Assembly (NCBI GenBank): GCA_903921455.1
Contig: CAIXPZ010000265.1
Coordinates: forward strand, 1 to 50,350
Origin: an uncultured Verrucomicrobia subdivision 3 bacterium
GTDB lineage: Bacteria; Verrucomicrobiota; Verrucomicrobiae; Limisphaerales; UBA11358
DNA length: 50,350 nucleotides
Reading direction: 5' to 3'
Position 1 is the stretch's first letter; each line of letters opens with the position of its first letter. The position numbers were made by a program, and so were the translations under genes. Under the pieces are notes generated by a model. It saw only the letters and a program-made list of their open reading frames with translations, made no database searches and was not told the DNA's origin. Shown here piece by piece: positions 32,955 through 42,064 of this stretch.

Positions 32955-34010
32955 TCACGGGCCGACGTTCACACCTACGCCGACATTGGCGTTGCCACCG
33001 GCCGCACGGATGCCTTCGTTGGCCGCCACGGTGCGCACAAAAGTATCAACCACCGATTTAATGGCGTTCCGAAACAGGCCCAGCGGATGGTCGGGAACAT
33101 ACACAATGTCCCGCGGCTGCAGCGCCACTTCCGGCGCCTTGCCCTTGAGAATGTCCTGAAAGTTCACCACAGCGTAATGCGGGTCCGTCAGCGAGCCGCG
33201 GATAATGACGACCTCGCCCAGCCACGCATCGGGCAGCGTGCCATGGGCATTGGCGATGGCGGAACTCAAAGTGACCTGATCTTTGAACGACACCGGTCGC
33301 GGCGAACCCACCGACCCGATCACATACACCTCCGACGACAGCGCCGATGGCAGAAAAATGAAATCATCCGGTTCGAGGTAAATGTTCTGCGACATATCGC
33401 CCTCGTGGATGAGCTTTTTGAAATTGACTGGCAGAAACTTGCCGTGCCGCAACAGAAAGCTATGCTGCAGATCCGCCAGCTCCTCGGTCGTGCCGGTGAA
33501 TTGCGCGCTGTAAAGCCCGCCAGCGCGCGTGACCGCGTCAATGATCGTCATCGGCGTTTCGAGCGGGTAGATGCCCGGAGTGTTCAGGCGCCCCAAAACC
33601 CAGACCCGCGAACTGCGGACTTCGCGCAGGGTGACGGACACGCGCGGATTCTTATAGAACCCTCCCAGTTCATGTTCCAGCAGGGCTCCGGTTTGCGCCA
33701 GAGTTAGACCCCAGACCTTGAGACCAGGCAGCAGGTCAAAATAAATTTTTCCATCCGGGCCGACCAGCGCCGGCTGCGACCCCTGGCCGCTCCCGATCAG
33801 TTCAACATCCACATGATCGCCCGGTCCCAGCCGGAATTCATTCGTAGGCGATTTCAGCCAGACCGGCTCAATGTTGTTGGTACCACCCAAATCATGAAAG
33901 CCCGTGACCGGCGGCTGACGTGGATCAAACGCGGGACCGTGCCGCACATTTGCGCAGCCGGCGGCGAACAGCCCGGCCGACACGAATAAAATCTGAAAAA
34001 AAACACGCAT
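32955..34010 (-). CDS. Outer-membrane polysaccharide export lipoprotein (OPX/Wza-like)
   Basis: A 351-residue lipoprotein of the polysaccharide export family, forming the outer-membrane channel through which exopolysaccharide leaves. It has a lipoprotein signal with lipobox LFAAGC (MRVFFQILFVSAG start), then a Poly_export domain beginning FRLGPGDHVDVEL, then SLBB-type domains (SSRVWVLGRLNTPGIYPLE, SSEVYVIGSVGSPRPVSF). The longer open frame adds 42 codons of unlike sequence, so the ATG at 34010 is used. It follows the upstream fusion gene by 8 bases. Its second half is clearly paralogous to the C-terminal part of that fusion. Confidence 0.92.
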   Translation of the reverse strand: MRVFFQILFVSAGLFAAGCANVRHGPAFDPRQPPVTGFHDLGGTNNIEPVWLKSPTNEFRLGPGDHVDVELIGSGQGSQPALVGPDGKIYFDLLPGLKVWGLTLAQTGALLEHELGGFYKNPRVSVTLREVRSSRVWVLGRLNTPGIYPLETPMTIIDAVTRAGGLYSAQFTGTTEELADLQHSFLLRHGKFLPVNFKKLIHEGDMSQNIYLEPDDFIFLPSALSSEVYVIGSVGSPRPVSFKDQVTLSSAIANAHGTLPDAWLGEVVIIRGSLTDPHYAVVNFQDILKGKAPEVALQPRDIVYVPDHPLGLFRNAIKSVVDTFVRTVAANEGIRAAGGNANVGVGVNVGP

Positions 34011-34018
34011 CGAGGGGT

Positions 34019-37000
34019 TCAGGGCACCAGCGTCTGGCTGGTGAGGGGCCTGATATTTTTGCCGACCCAGGTTGTCGTCATCCCCTGGGCGTAGGCGTTG
34101 ACCGCCAGTTGCAACAGATCCTCCACGCGTTGCCACGGTTTTTCAGCGACGTAAATGATGTCCTTCGGTTGCAGCACAAAATCTTTTTCGCGCCCCGCCA
34201 GAATCGCCGCCAGATCTACGACAAACGTCTCCGGCTTTTGCAGCGAGCCGCGCACCACCAGCACACGCTGCTGGTAGGCCGTCGGCAAAAATCCGCCGCG
34301 CACCGTCAGCACGCCGACCAGCGTGTTTTCCGCCGTCAAACCGAGCGGGCCCGGAGCGCTCACGGCGCCGAGCAGATAAATCTCGTTCACCGTGCCGGAG
34401 GGGAAGTAAATATAATCGCCCGGCTCCACCAGAACGTTCTGCGTCAGATCACCATGATCGAACAACTGTTCAAAATCCACCGGCAGCCGCTTTTGATCGC
34501 GCACGATGAAGGCGCGCTTCATGTCCGCCAGTTCAATCGTGTTGTGCTCGTAAAGCCCTGTGGCGATGCCACGCGCCCGCGCCACCGCCTCGATGAGCGT
34601 CAGCGGCTTGTCGAGGATGTAGGCGCCGCGATCCACCACCGCGCCCATCAGGTAATACCGTTTGCTGCGCCATTCCACGGGCGTCACGATCGTGCGAACA
34701 TTGCGGTAATTTTTCCCCAGCTCCGCATCCAGCTTCACGCGCATTTCGTCCACGGTCAGGCCGGCGACCAAAACGCTCTGCGCCTCCATGAAACTGAGGC
34801 GTCCGTCCGGCCCCACCGACACATAGTTGTGAGAGGAATCCGTGCGGCCATAAATCCGGATGTTGAAAATGTCGCCCGCGCCAACCGTGAAGTGTTTTTG
34901 CCAATCCGCATAATACGGCGTCTGCGACGAACCGGAAAAGCCATCCCGCGCGGGTTGGTTGGTTCCGGCCGCGCGCACCGCGCCAGCGCCGAAAATCAAA
35001 GCGACCAACGCCAACGGTAGGATTTTTTCCAATAGCGCCACGCGCGAAAATTCCGTCGGCTCGCGGTTCAGGGCCGCCGCCGCCAGCGTCACCTCGCCGG
35101 CCGCGACGGTTTCGAGCGTCTGCGCCAGTTCGTTTTGTTCCGACGCGCCGCTGGCCGCGACCCACACCACGGCCGGCATCAATTCAGCCGCCAGCACCGC
35201 ATCCAACCCGGTCATCGGCGGCAGCTCGACGAACAAGATCATCGCCGAAATCGAGTTCCATGACTCCAGCGCGCGCTGCCAACGGGCGCGATTTTCAAGA
35301 TTCCAAACCCAGTTCGCATCATATCGCAACTCCAGCGGCACCCCCGGCTGCTCGCGTAGATGCCGCGTTACCAGCTCTGGCAACGCCAGCGCCTCCGCCA
35401 GCGCGGCGGATTTAATGTGCGCATCCGGTGACGGCAGATTCGTCACCGTCACCACCGGCAATCGCCGGTCGTGCGCCGCGTCGCGCAACTGTCCGATCAA
35501 AGTGGACTTGCCCTCGCCGGGTTTTGCCGAGGTGAATGCGAGCGTCACCCGCAGTGCGTGTTGCAATTTCAACTGCCGCAGGAGTTGCGACCACGCGCGA
35601 AAGCGCCATTGCGCCAGTTCGGCGGGAGAAAGACTCGCCAGATCCGGCAAGCGCGCCACCACCGGCACGCCTGTGGCGCGACGCAGATCGCCCGCCGAAA
35701 CCACCCGCAGATCCATCAGTTCGCGCCCACAAATCCACCCTAGCGCGGTGATCATTCCGAGCATAAGGCCGACGATGGTGACGAGAATAATTTTTTTCCA
35801 ACGATTGCCGATCTCCACGCTGTCTTCGGTTGCCGGGGCGAACAGGCGGTAAAGTCCCGGCGAGTTGGCCTCGTAAACCTGCGCCTCGCTCTGGCGGCCG
35901 GCGAGCAGATCGCGCGTGGCCTGCAACGTCTGCTGGCGCGCGGTGATCTGGGCGAGGCGCTGGCTTTTCTCCGGAATCCCGCCCAGCTTGTGCTTCACGT
36001 TTTCATAATAATCCGCGAGCTGGGTGATGCGCTGGCCGAGCCCTTCGCGCTGGCTGCGCAGGCTCACCAGCTGTAAATATAGATCATTGGCCACCGAGTT
36101 GCCGGTAAATTGAAAGACCGGCGCGTTGGTGCTGGCCAGGGAGTCCGCCAGCTGCTTTTCCAGCGCGCCTACTTTTTCCTGCGCATCCATCACGATGGGA
36201 TTGGCGTCAGCATAAGTGGTGCGAAGATTGTTCAGTTCCTGACGCGCCTGGCTCAGACGCATGGCCAGCGGATTCTGCTGGGCGAGTTCACGCTCGACGC
36301 TGCCAAGCCGGAAATCCGTGGTCTGCAAATCCGTTTTCGCCGTCTGCAAATCCAGTTCCGCATGGCCCAATTCGCGCAGATAGGCCTCCACCTCGCGATC
36401 GGCGCCGTAGAAATCGCTGCTCCGGCTGAACTCCAGCAGCTCTTTGTTCACCAGTTCTAGCTCCGCGTCGCTGCGGGAAATCTGGTCGCGTAAAAATTTG
36501 TCCAGTTCCGCCGCCTCTTCGGACTGCATCTGCGCCGTCAGTGCAACCACTGCGGCGGCGTAGGTGTTGACCAAATCCGCCGTAGCCTGCGCACTGCCGC
36601 TGCCTGTGAGGGTGATGTTGATCAAGTCCGTTTCGCGTTCCGGCTTGATGGTCAACCGGCGCAGCAACGCGTCCCCGCTGATGCGCGGATGCGCCGCGCT
36701 GCCGGCCTTTTCCAGCAGCTTCGGTGACTGCATAACGCTGACAACTGTCCCGGCGGTGACCTGGCGCGGCTTGAAGGCCTCGCCGAACTGCGACTGGCGG
36801 ATGGTGGTCGAAACTTCGCGCCGGATAAGCTGGACCGTGGTGGTAAAACTGGTGTGAAATTTGAAAATGGTAAAAACAAACAGGGGCACCGCGCAGGCCA
36901 CTCCGGCGAGGGGCAGCCATTTCCAATTTCGCAAGACCGCCGATACCAGCCGCAACGGATCAAATGGCAAACTTTTTCCCACAGCCACTGCGGACGGTTC

Positions 37001-37126
37001 CAACTTGACCATCGGCGACGAGGACGGCACATCGGCGGACGCCGACGATGTCGCCGAGCCGGCGGGTGTGGCTTGCTCGCGCTTTTTTTGCACGGCGCTG
37101 ACGCTGAAATTTTCCGGTTCGTTCAT
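34019..37126 (-). CDS. Wzz/Wzc-like co-polymerase fused to an SLBB export domain
   Basis: A 1035-residue protein. Domain order: cytoplasmic N-terminus; membrane helix (about 70-89); Wzz periplasmic coiled coil; second helix (about 442-463); a cytoplasmic P-loop domain with SAKPGEGKST (about 532-541) resembling bacterial tyrosine kinases. Then a third hydrophobic stretch (about 697-717, KILPLALVALIFGAG...) leads without a stop into a Poly_export domain (HFTVGAGDIFNIRIYG) and SLBB repeats (YYLMGAVVDRGAYILDK). The second Walker motif (DADLR type) and the tyrosine-rich tail are not seen, so kinase activity is doubtful. Membrane order would put the export part in the periplasm. The ATG at 37126 overlaps the stop of the upstream ATPase gene (ATGA). 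Confidence 0.88.
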   Translation of the reverse strand: MNEPENFSVSAVQKKREQATPAGSATSSASADVPSSSPMVKLEPSAVAVGKSLPFDPLRLVSAVLRNWKWLPLAGVACAVPLFVFTIFKFHTSFTTTVQLIRREVSTTIRQSQFGEAFKPRQVTAGTVVSVMQSPKLLEKAGSAAHPRISGDALLRRLTIKPERETDLINITLTGSGSAQATADLVNTYAAAVVALTAQMQSEEAAELDKFLRDQISRSDAELELVNKELLEFSRSSDFYGADREVEAYLRELGHAELDLQTAKTDLQTTDFRLGSVERELAQQNPLAMRLSQARQELNNLRTTYADANPIVMDAQEKVGALEKQLADSLASTNAPVFQFTGNSVANDLYLQLVSLRSQREGLGQRITQLADYYENVKHKLGGIPEKSQRLAQITARQQTLQATRDLLAGRQSEAQVYEANSPGLYRLFAPATEDSVEIGNRWKKIILVTIVGLMLGMITALGWICGRELMDLRVVSAGDLRRATGVPVVARLPDLASLSPAELAQWRFRAWSQLLRQLKLQHALRVTLAFTSAKPGEGKSTLIGQLRDAAHDRRLPVVTVTNLPSPDAHIKSAALAEALALPELVTRHLREQPGVPLELRYDANWVWNLENRARWQRALESWNSISAMILFVELPPMTGLDAVLAAELMPAVVWVAASGASEQNELAQTLETVAAGEVTLAAAALNREPTEFSRVALLEKILPLALVALIFGAGAVRAAGTNQPARDGFSGSSQTPYYADWQKHFTVGAGDIFNIRIYGRTDSSHNYVSVGPDGRLSFMEAQSVLVAGLTVDEMRVKLDAELGKNYRNVRTIVTPVEWRSKRYYLMGAVVDRGAYILDKPLTLIEAVARARGIATGLYEHNTIELADMKRAFIVRDQKRLPVDFEQLFDHGDLTQNVLVEPGDYIYFPSGTVNEIYLLGAVSAPGPLGLTAENTLVGVLTVRGGFLPTAYQQRVLVVRGSLQKPETFVVDLAAILAGREKDFVLQPKDIIYVAEKPWQRVEDLLQLAVNAYAQGMTTTWVGKNIRPLTSQTLVP

Positions 37127-37953
37127 GCGGGCAATAATTGGTGCCGCTCCAAGTCGCGGACGACGGCGGTGACAGCGGTCGCCTCTACTTTCGCCCCGTC
37201 GCTGACCCACGCGTGTTCCAGCGCAAGTTTGGCTAGGCGATTGACCTCGCGGGGAATGCCGTGCGTGGCGTTGAAAATTTCCAGCGCCGCCGTCGGCGAA
37301 AAAATATTTCCCGTGGCGTGGCCGGCCGTGCGCAACCGGTGACGCAGATAATTTTCCATATCATCCGCGCGCAGCGGCTTCAGATGAAAACGCAGGCTGA
37401 CCCGCTGGTTGATGGCGGCATCGCCGAGGATCATCTTCCGCAATTCCGGCTGGCCGATGAGGATGAGCGTGAGCAGCGACGTGCCGCCACCGTTGAAATT
37501 AGTAAGCCAGCGCAGTTCATGAATCGTCGCCGGCTGCATGTCCTGCGCCTCGTCTAACAGCAGCACCAGATGTCTCCCCCTGGCATTCACCTTGCGGACG
37601 AGTTGCTCAAAAATTTCGCACCGCGCAAGTTTGCCTTCGCCGTTCAGACGGATTTGCGGATCCAGCCGGCGGAGAATTGAGCCGATGAGTTCTTCCAGCG
37701 GGAAGCCGGAATTTTCCACGGTGAGCACGTGAAAGCGAGTGGAATCAATGCGTCCGGCAAATACCGCGCGGGTCAAAGTTTTGCCGCTGCCGATCTCGCC
37801 GGTGAGCAGGCCAAGATTCATCGAGGTCTCACTGACGAGATAAACCAGCCGGCTCAACGCCTCCTCGTGATCCGGCCCGGCGTAAAAAAAACGCGTGTCC
37901 CACGTCGCTTCAAAAGGACGTTCGCGTAAATTCCAATGCCGCAAGAGATCCAT
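37123..37953 (-). CDS. ExeA/GspA-like AAA ATPase of a polysaccharide locus
   Basis: A 276-residue AAA ATPase. It starts MDLLRHWNLRERPFEATWD, a typical ExeA start, and has Walker A GEIGSGKTLT (about 59-67), Walker B LVLLLDEAQDM and the sensor-type segment LILIGQPELRKMI, then the conserved ALEIFNATHGIPREVNRLAKLAL C-terminal region. Related ATPases sit in exosortase/EPS loci between the chain-length and sugar-transferase genes, where their exact job is not settled. I chose the ATG at 37953 over a TTG six codons upstream. It is coupled to the fusion gene by ATGA. Confidence 0.9.
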   Translation of the reverse strand: MDLLRHWNLRERPFEATWDTRFFYAGPDHEEALSRLVYLVSETSMNLGLLTGEIGSGKTLTRAVFAGRIDSTRFHVLTVENSGFPLEELIGSILRRLDPQIRLNGEGKLARCEIFEQLVRKVNARGRHLVLLLDEAQDMQPATIHELRWLTNFNGGGTSLLTLILIGQPELRKMILGDAAINQRVSLRFHLKPLRADDMENYLRHRLRTAGHATGNIFSPTAALEIFNATHGIPREVNRLAKLALEHAWVSDGAKVEATAVTAVVRDLERHQLLPA

Positions 37954-37989
37954 TGCCAAGAAACGTATCAAAGCCAGCAGCGCGGGTCA

Positions 37990-39135
37990 TCATTTTCCAC
38001 CATGAATCGCCTGCTCATAAATTGCCAAAGTCTGCGCAGCGTTTTCATTCCAATCGAAACGGCGGGCGTTGACAAAACCCGCTGCGCGCCAGCGCTGGCG
38101 TTCGTCGGCACTGCCGGACATTTTTCCCAGCGCCCCGGCGATTTCCGTGATGTTTTCCGGCTCGATGGTCAGCGCTGCATCGGCGACCACTTCGCGCAAC
38201 GAACCGCGCGTGGAACTGATGACCGGAATACCGCAAGCCATCGCTTCAATCGGCGGAAACCCAAAGCCTTCAAACAGCGACGGGTAAATAAAAACGTCCG
38301 TGGCGTGGTAAAGACCCGGCAGCTCTGCGTCGCTCACAAAACCAAGGAACCGGATGTCAGCCTTGAATGGCGAGGCGGCGGCGGCGGCATGGATGGCCTC
38401 CGCGCCGTGCCATTCGCTGCCGCCAAGCGCGAGCAGCCAGTCGGATTTAGTCGCGGATTTAAATTGATTGAATGCCTCGATGAGACGGACGTGGTTTTTT
38501 CCAGGATGTTCGAGGCGGGAGACGAATAGAAAGAACGGGCGATTCAGCTGCCAATTTTTGGTTGCCAACGTTTTTGCTGCAGCAACATCGCCTGGTTGGA
38601 AGCGCTGATGATCAATGCCGTTCCAGACGACCTTCACCCGGTCACGACCGAGGCCGAAAAAAGTTTCCAGATCGCGCGCGGTGTTTTCGCTGACTGCGAT
38701 TATTCCGTCTTGCCGCCGCGCCAGCTGCTTGACGATCACGCGGCCGTAAATCATACGTTTCCAGTCGTATTTGTCGTTAATATGAAAGGGCGCAAGGTCG
38801 TGAATCGTCGCCACCAGCGGACATGGTGCGCGCCAAAGCATGCGGCGGTAACTGGGAATGTGCAACACGTCGAGACCTAGTTTCTTCGCGATCTTCGGTA
38901 GTTCGGCTTGATGCCAGAGGACATTTTTTACCGCCGGCCGGAATTTTTCAGCGACGGCAATCAATTTCATTTTGCCCTTTGCAAAGTCGAACAACGGCAA
39001 GTCCTCCTCCAGCACAAACAAATTGAACTCGTTTTTATCAACGTGAGCGAGCATCGCGCGAAGCAGAGCAAAGACATATTGCGCCACGCCAGTTTTGCCG
39101 CGCTGAATGACTGAAGTTGAAAACCCGATTTTCAT
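37990..39135 (-). CDS. Glycosyltransferase, GT4 family
   Basis: A 381-residue GT-B fold glycosyltransferase that adds one sugar to the lipid-linked repeat unit. The N-terminal acceptor part starts MKIGFSTSVIQRGKTGVAQY. The C-terminal donor part has FLFVSRLEHPGKNHVRLIEAF, the GFVSDAELPGLYHATDVFIYPSLFEGFGFPPIEAMACG motif with the conserved E-x7-E pair, and ends in a helical tail. The donor sugar cannot be told from sequence. Its start codon overlaps the upstream GT26 stop as ATGA. Confidence 0.92.
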   Translation of the reverse strand: MKIGFSTSVIQRGKTGVAQYVFALLRAMLAHVDKNEFNLFVLEEDLPLFDFAKGKMKLIAVAEKFRPAVKNVLWHQAELPKIAKKLGLDVLHIPSYRRMLWRAPCPLVATIHDLAPFHINDKYDWKRMIYGRVIVKQLARRQDGIIAVSENTARDLETFFGLGRDRVKVVWNGIDHQRFQPGDVAAAKTLATKNWQLNRPFFLFVSRLEHPGKNHVRLIEAFNQFKSATKSDWLLALGGSEWHGAEAIHAAAAASPFKADIRFLGFVSDAELPGLYHATDVFIYPSLFEGFGFPPIEAMACGIPVISSTRGSLREVVADAALTIEPENITEIAGALGKMSGSADERQRWRAAGFVNARRFDWNENAAQTLAIYEQAIHGGK

Positions 39136-40616
39136 TTGGTCTCACCGAGAAGATATTCCTCCAGTTGCGTGTGACGTAAAACATTGCGAACCGGTCCGGT
39201 GGGATTGGCAAATTTAAGATTGATGTCGCGGCGCTTGAGATTTTTTTTGAAGCGCAGCATGAGGCCGATGCCGGTGCTGTCCACAAACATCAGGCGCGAC
39301 AAGTCAATCACCACATTCATGCCGGGCGAGGTCTGGGACAATTCGGCCTCGGTGTGAACGCCCAATTCCACAGCATTCAGGGCCGTCGCTTCGCCCGACC
39401 AGCGGATTTGGAGTTCAGTTTCCTGCATGCCGCTGGTTACGACCGGAGAGCGGGTCATACTTTCCATCAGCAAGCGCGCGCCAGAGCGGCTGGATTGCAC
39501 GATAAAAAATTCATCAAGTTTCATCATCCGCAACGCGGCCATGATCGGTGGCTGGGGCGCGATCAGATAAAAATGATAGCCCAGTTCACGTGCGCGCTTG
39601 CGCAGACGGATGAGCAAACCGATGCCGGTGCTGTCAGTGAAAGTTGTGTCTGACATGTCTAACATGACTTGCCCGTTTTCGACAGCGCGCAGCCACTCAG
39701 CGGATATCTGCTTAACTTCCAAGGCCCCCAACCTCTCCGGCGCCTGAACCACAAAATTGCCGTAGGCGTCAGGTATGACTTCAGCCTGACTGCGATTCGG
39801 CAGCGAAGGGTTCCAGGAATGTAAGCGCCACCATTGACGCAAAATCGCGATGATAAATACGCGCAACCCCTTGCTGTAACGCCCGACCAGCCGTTTTGGT
39901 TCCTGCAGCATCCGAAAAACCCATTCCGTGCCAGTATTTTGCATCCACACCGGCGCGCGCTTAAAAGTGCCGGCCAAAAAATCGATCGTCGCCCCAACCC
40001 CAAAACTGAAAGGCACGCCAGCCTCGCGATAGTTCATATTGATCCACTTTTCCTGCTTCGGACAACCAAAGGCGACCAGCAGGATGTCCGGCTTGACTTC
40101 GCGGATGCGACGAAGGATGTCGGCATGGTCCATTTCCATCAGTGGCTTGAACGGTGGAGAATAGGCGCCGACAAGTTTCAGTTTGGGATGCTTGGTGCGG
40201 GTTTTCTCGGCAGCAGCAGCAACGCTTTGATCGCTGCCGCCAAGAAAAAACACCTTCCAGCCTTTTTGTTCCGCCAGCGCGAGCAATTGCGGAATCATGC
40301 CTGATCCAGTCACGCGTTCCGGCAGCGGGTTGCCGAGAAACTTCGAGGCCCAGACGATGGGCATGCCATCTGCCAGCACGAGGTGCGCATCAAATAAAAT
40401 GCGTCGAAGTTCCACGTCTTCCAGCGCCCGCACAATGAAGTCTACATTTGCGGTCGCGCCATAATGAGGCTGGCCTGACGCGATCATTTTGCCGATCGCC
40501 GCCAGCGTCTCCGAGGTGGTAATGCTATCAAACGGCACGCCCAAGATGGCAATGGGAACGCGATCGGACTGAACGGTTGGCGGATTTGCCTGCATTAATA
40601 GTGAGTGGTTTAACAT
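39132..40616 (-). CDS. WecG/TagA/CpsF-type glycosyltransferase with two STAS domains
   Basis: A 494-residue fusion. Residues about 25-265 are a GT26 domain: VPIAILGVPFDSITTSE, GATANVDFIVRALED, LADGMPIVWASKFLG, GCPKQEKWI and FSFGVGATIDFLAGT. GT26 enzymes add N-acetyl-mannosaminuronate or N-acetyl-mannosamine type sugars to lipid carriers. Then come two STAS domains (about 285-385 and 400-490), each with the phosphorylatable-serine signature DSTGIG (FTDSTGIGLL and FVDSTGIGLM), as in anti-sigma-factor antagonists. I chose the ATG at 40616 because GGAG stands 6 bases before it. It heads the minus-strand operon that includes the GT4, ExeA-like, co-polymerase and export genes. Confidence 0.9.
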   Translation of the reverse strand: MLNHSLLMQANPPTVQSDRVPIAILGVPFDSITTSETLAAIGKMIASGQPHYGATANVDFIVRALEDVELRRILFDAHLVLADGMPIVWASKFLGNPLPERVTGSGMIPQLLALAEQKGWKVFFLGGSDQSVAAAAEKTRTKHPKLKLVGAYSPPFKPLMEMDHADILRRIREVKPDILLVAFGCPKQEKWINMNYREAGVPFSFGVGATIDFLAGTFKRAPVWMQNTGTEWVFRMLQEPKRLVGRYSKGLRVFIIAILRQWWRLHSWNPSLPNRSQAEVIPDAYGNFVVQAPERLGALEVKQISAEWLRAVENGQVMLDMSDTTFTDSTGIGLLIRLRKRARELGYHFYLIAPQPPIMAALRMMKLDEFFIVQSSRSGARLLMESMTRSPVVTSGMQETELQIRWSGEATALNAVELGVHTEAELSQTSPGMNVVIDLSRLMFVDSTGIGLMLRFKKNLKRRDINLKFANPTGPVRNVLRHTQLEEYLLGETK

Positions 40617-40672
40617 TCCCCACTCCAAACGCCAAGCCGAGAAAATCCGTTTGTCGTGGCGGAATTTTCGTT

Positions 40673-42064
40673 ATGCTCGACCCATTGACCACGGTTGACC
40701 TGATCAAATTTGCAATCGTCGCCCCGCTTTTTTTCATGCTGGCGCCCGCCGCCGGAATTTATCTGAAAGACCGGCCGGCGGCACAGCGCGTCATTTTTGC
40801 CGCGATGTGCTTCATGACCATCAACGGGCTGCTCGCGCCTGGCAACTGGGGTTTGACGCTCGGCTCCATCGAAAGCTATCGCGGCCACACGAAAGGCTAT
40901 CATTTCTATTTCAACCACGCGCTCGCCATCGCGCTCATCGTCGCCAAGTGGCGCGAAGACCGGAAATCCTTCCGCTGGCTGCCGCCCGGGCTCGGCTGGT
41001 ATCTGCTGTATTGCGGAGTTTCGCTTTTATCCATGACCAACGCGCCGGACAAAAACCTGTGTTACATGGCCGCGCACAAAACGATCTTCGCCTCGCTGCT
41101 GATGATTGCGACTTTTAACACATTGCGCACCGCGGATGACCTAAAATATTTCCTGCGGGTCATGGCCGGGGTGCTGACGTGGGAATTATTCGTCTGCCTG
41201 AAAATGAAATACCTTGAAGGCGCGTATCAGGTGCATGGCACGTTCGAACACCAGAACCCGTTGGCCATGTATGCGGTGCTGATCAGCATGGTATTTCTCG
41301 CGGCAGCGCTGGGTCCGCCGTTCAAAGGTGCGAACTGGGTTTTGTTCGGCTTCGTCGCTTGCGCCGCCATCGTCGAATGCACGTTGTCACGCGGCGCGCT
41401 GGCGATGTTTGCGCTGGGCGCAGTCGCTGTCACCGGCATCAGCCTCATGGAAAAAGTCACCGGACGGCGCGCGATGCTGACGGCGACCATGGGAATTATG
41501 GGCGCCCTTGGGCTTATTCTCTCGCTGGATACGATCGTGTCGCGCTTCCATGACAAGGGCAATGCGTCCAGCGGCGAACTGCGCGAAGTGATGAAAGACG
41601 CCTGCCGCGCGATGGTTCATGACCACGCACTCGGCATCGGCTGGAACAACTACGCGCTCGTCGTCAACCCGCCCTATCCTTACGCCGAAATTTATTACGA
41701 CTGGGTGCGCAGCCGCAACATGAAGGTCAGAGAGACCCAGGCCAATCCCGTGGTCGAAAGTCATTACTACTTGTTGCTGGCGGAAAACGGTTATGCCGGT
41801 CTCATTTCCTGGCTGGCACTAATCTGTGTCGGACTGTGGCGGAATATTCGAGCATTTTTTTCCTTTGGTCACTCTTTCCTTCGTTGCCTAAGCCTCGGTA
41901 CCTTCATGGGCTGCTCGCTGAATTATGCCCAGAGCATGCTCGAACGCGTGCTCGTTCAGCCGCGCAACCTGATGCTCTGGCTCATCCTCCTCGGCATCAC
42001 CGCGCGTCTCGAAGTCATGCGCCGTGAAGTTAAAAAACAAAAGCTCGCCGCCAAAAACGAATGA
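40673..42064 (+). CDS. O-antigen ligase/polymerase-like membrane protein
   Basis: A 463-residue multi-pass membrane protein with the long periplasmic loop and helix pattern of the O-antigen ligase/Wzy superfamily. Seen: LDPLTTVDLIKFAIVAPLFFMLAPAAGIYL start, HFYFNHALAIALIVAKW, an HGTFEHQNPLAMYAVL segment (a conserved H-x-NxL-type site), LSRGALAMFALG, and the conserved loop region GIGWNNYALVVNPPYPY...VVESHYYLLLAENGYAGLISW. It joins repeat units or ligates chains at the outer face of the inner membrane. The ATG at 40673 has GGCGGA ten bases before; the longer frame is discarded. It is divergent from the GT26 operon. Confidence 0.88.
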   Translation: MLDPLTTVDLIKFAIVAPLFFMLAPAAGIYLKDRPAAQRVIFAAMCFMTINGLLAPGNWGLTLGSIESYRGHTKGYHFYFNHALAIALIVAKWREDRKSFRWLPPGLGWYLLYCGVSLLSMTNAPDKNLCYMAAHKTIFASLLMIATFNTLRTADDLKYFLRVMAGVLTWELFVCLKMKYLEGAYQVHGTFEHQNPLAMYAVLISMVFLAAALGPPFKGANWVLFGFVACAAIVECTLSRGALAMFALGAVAVTGISLMEKVTGRRAMLTATMGIMGALGLILSLDTIVSRFHDKGNASSGELREVMKDACRAMVHDHALGIGWNNYALVVNPPYPYAEIYYDWVRSRNMKVRETQANPVVESHYYLLLAENGYAGLISWLALICVGLWRNIRAFFSFGHSFLRCLSLGTFMGCSLNYAQSMLERVLVQPRNLMLWLILLGITARLEVMRREVKKQKLAAKNE

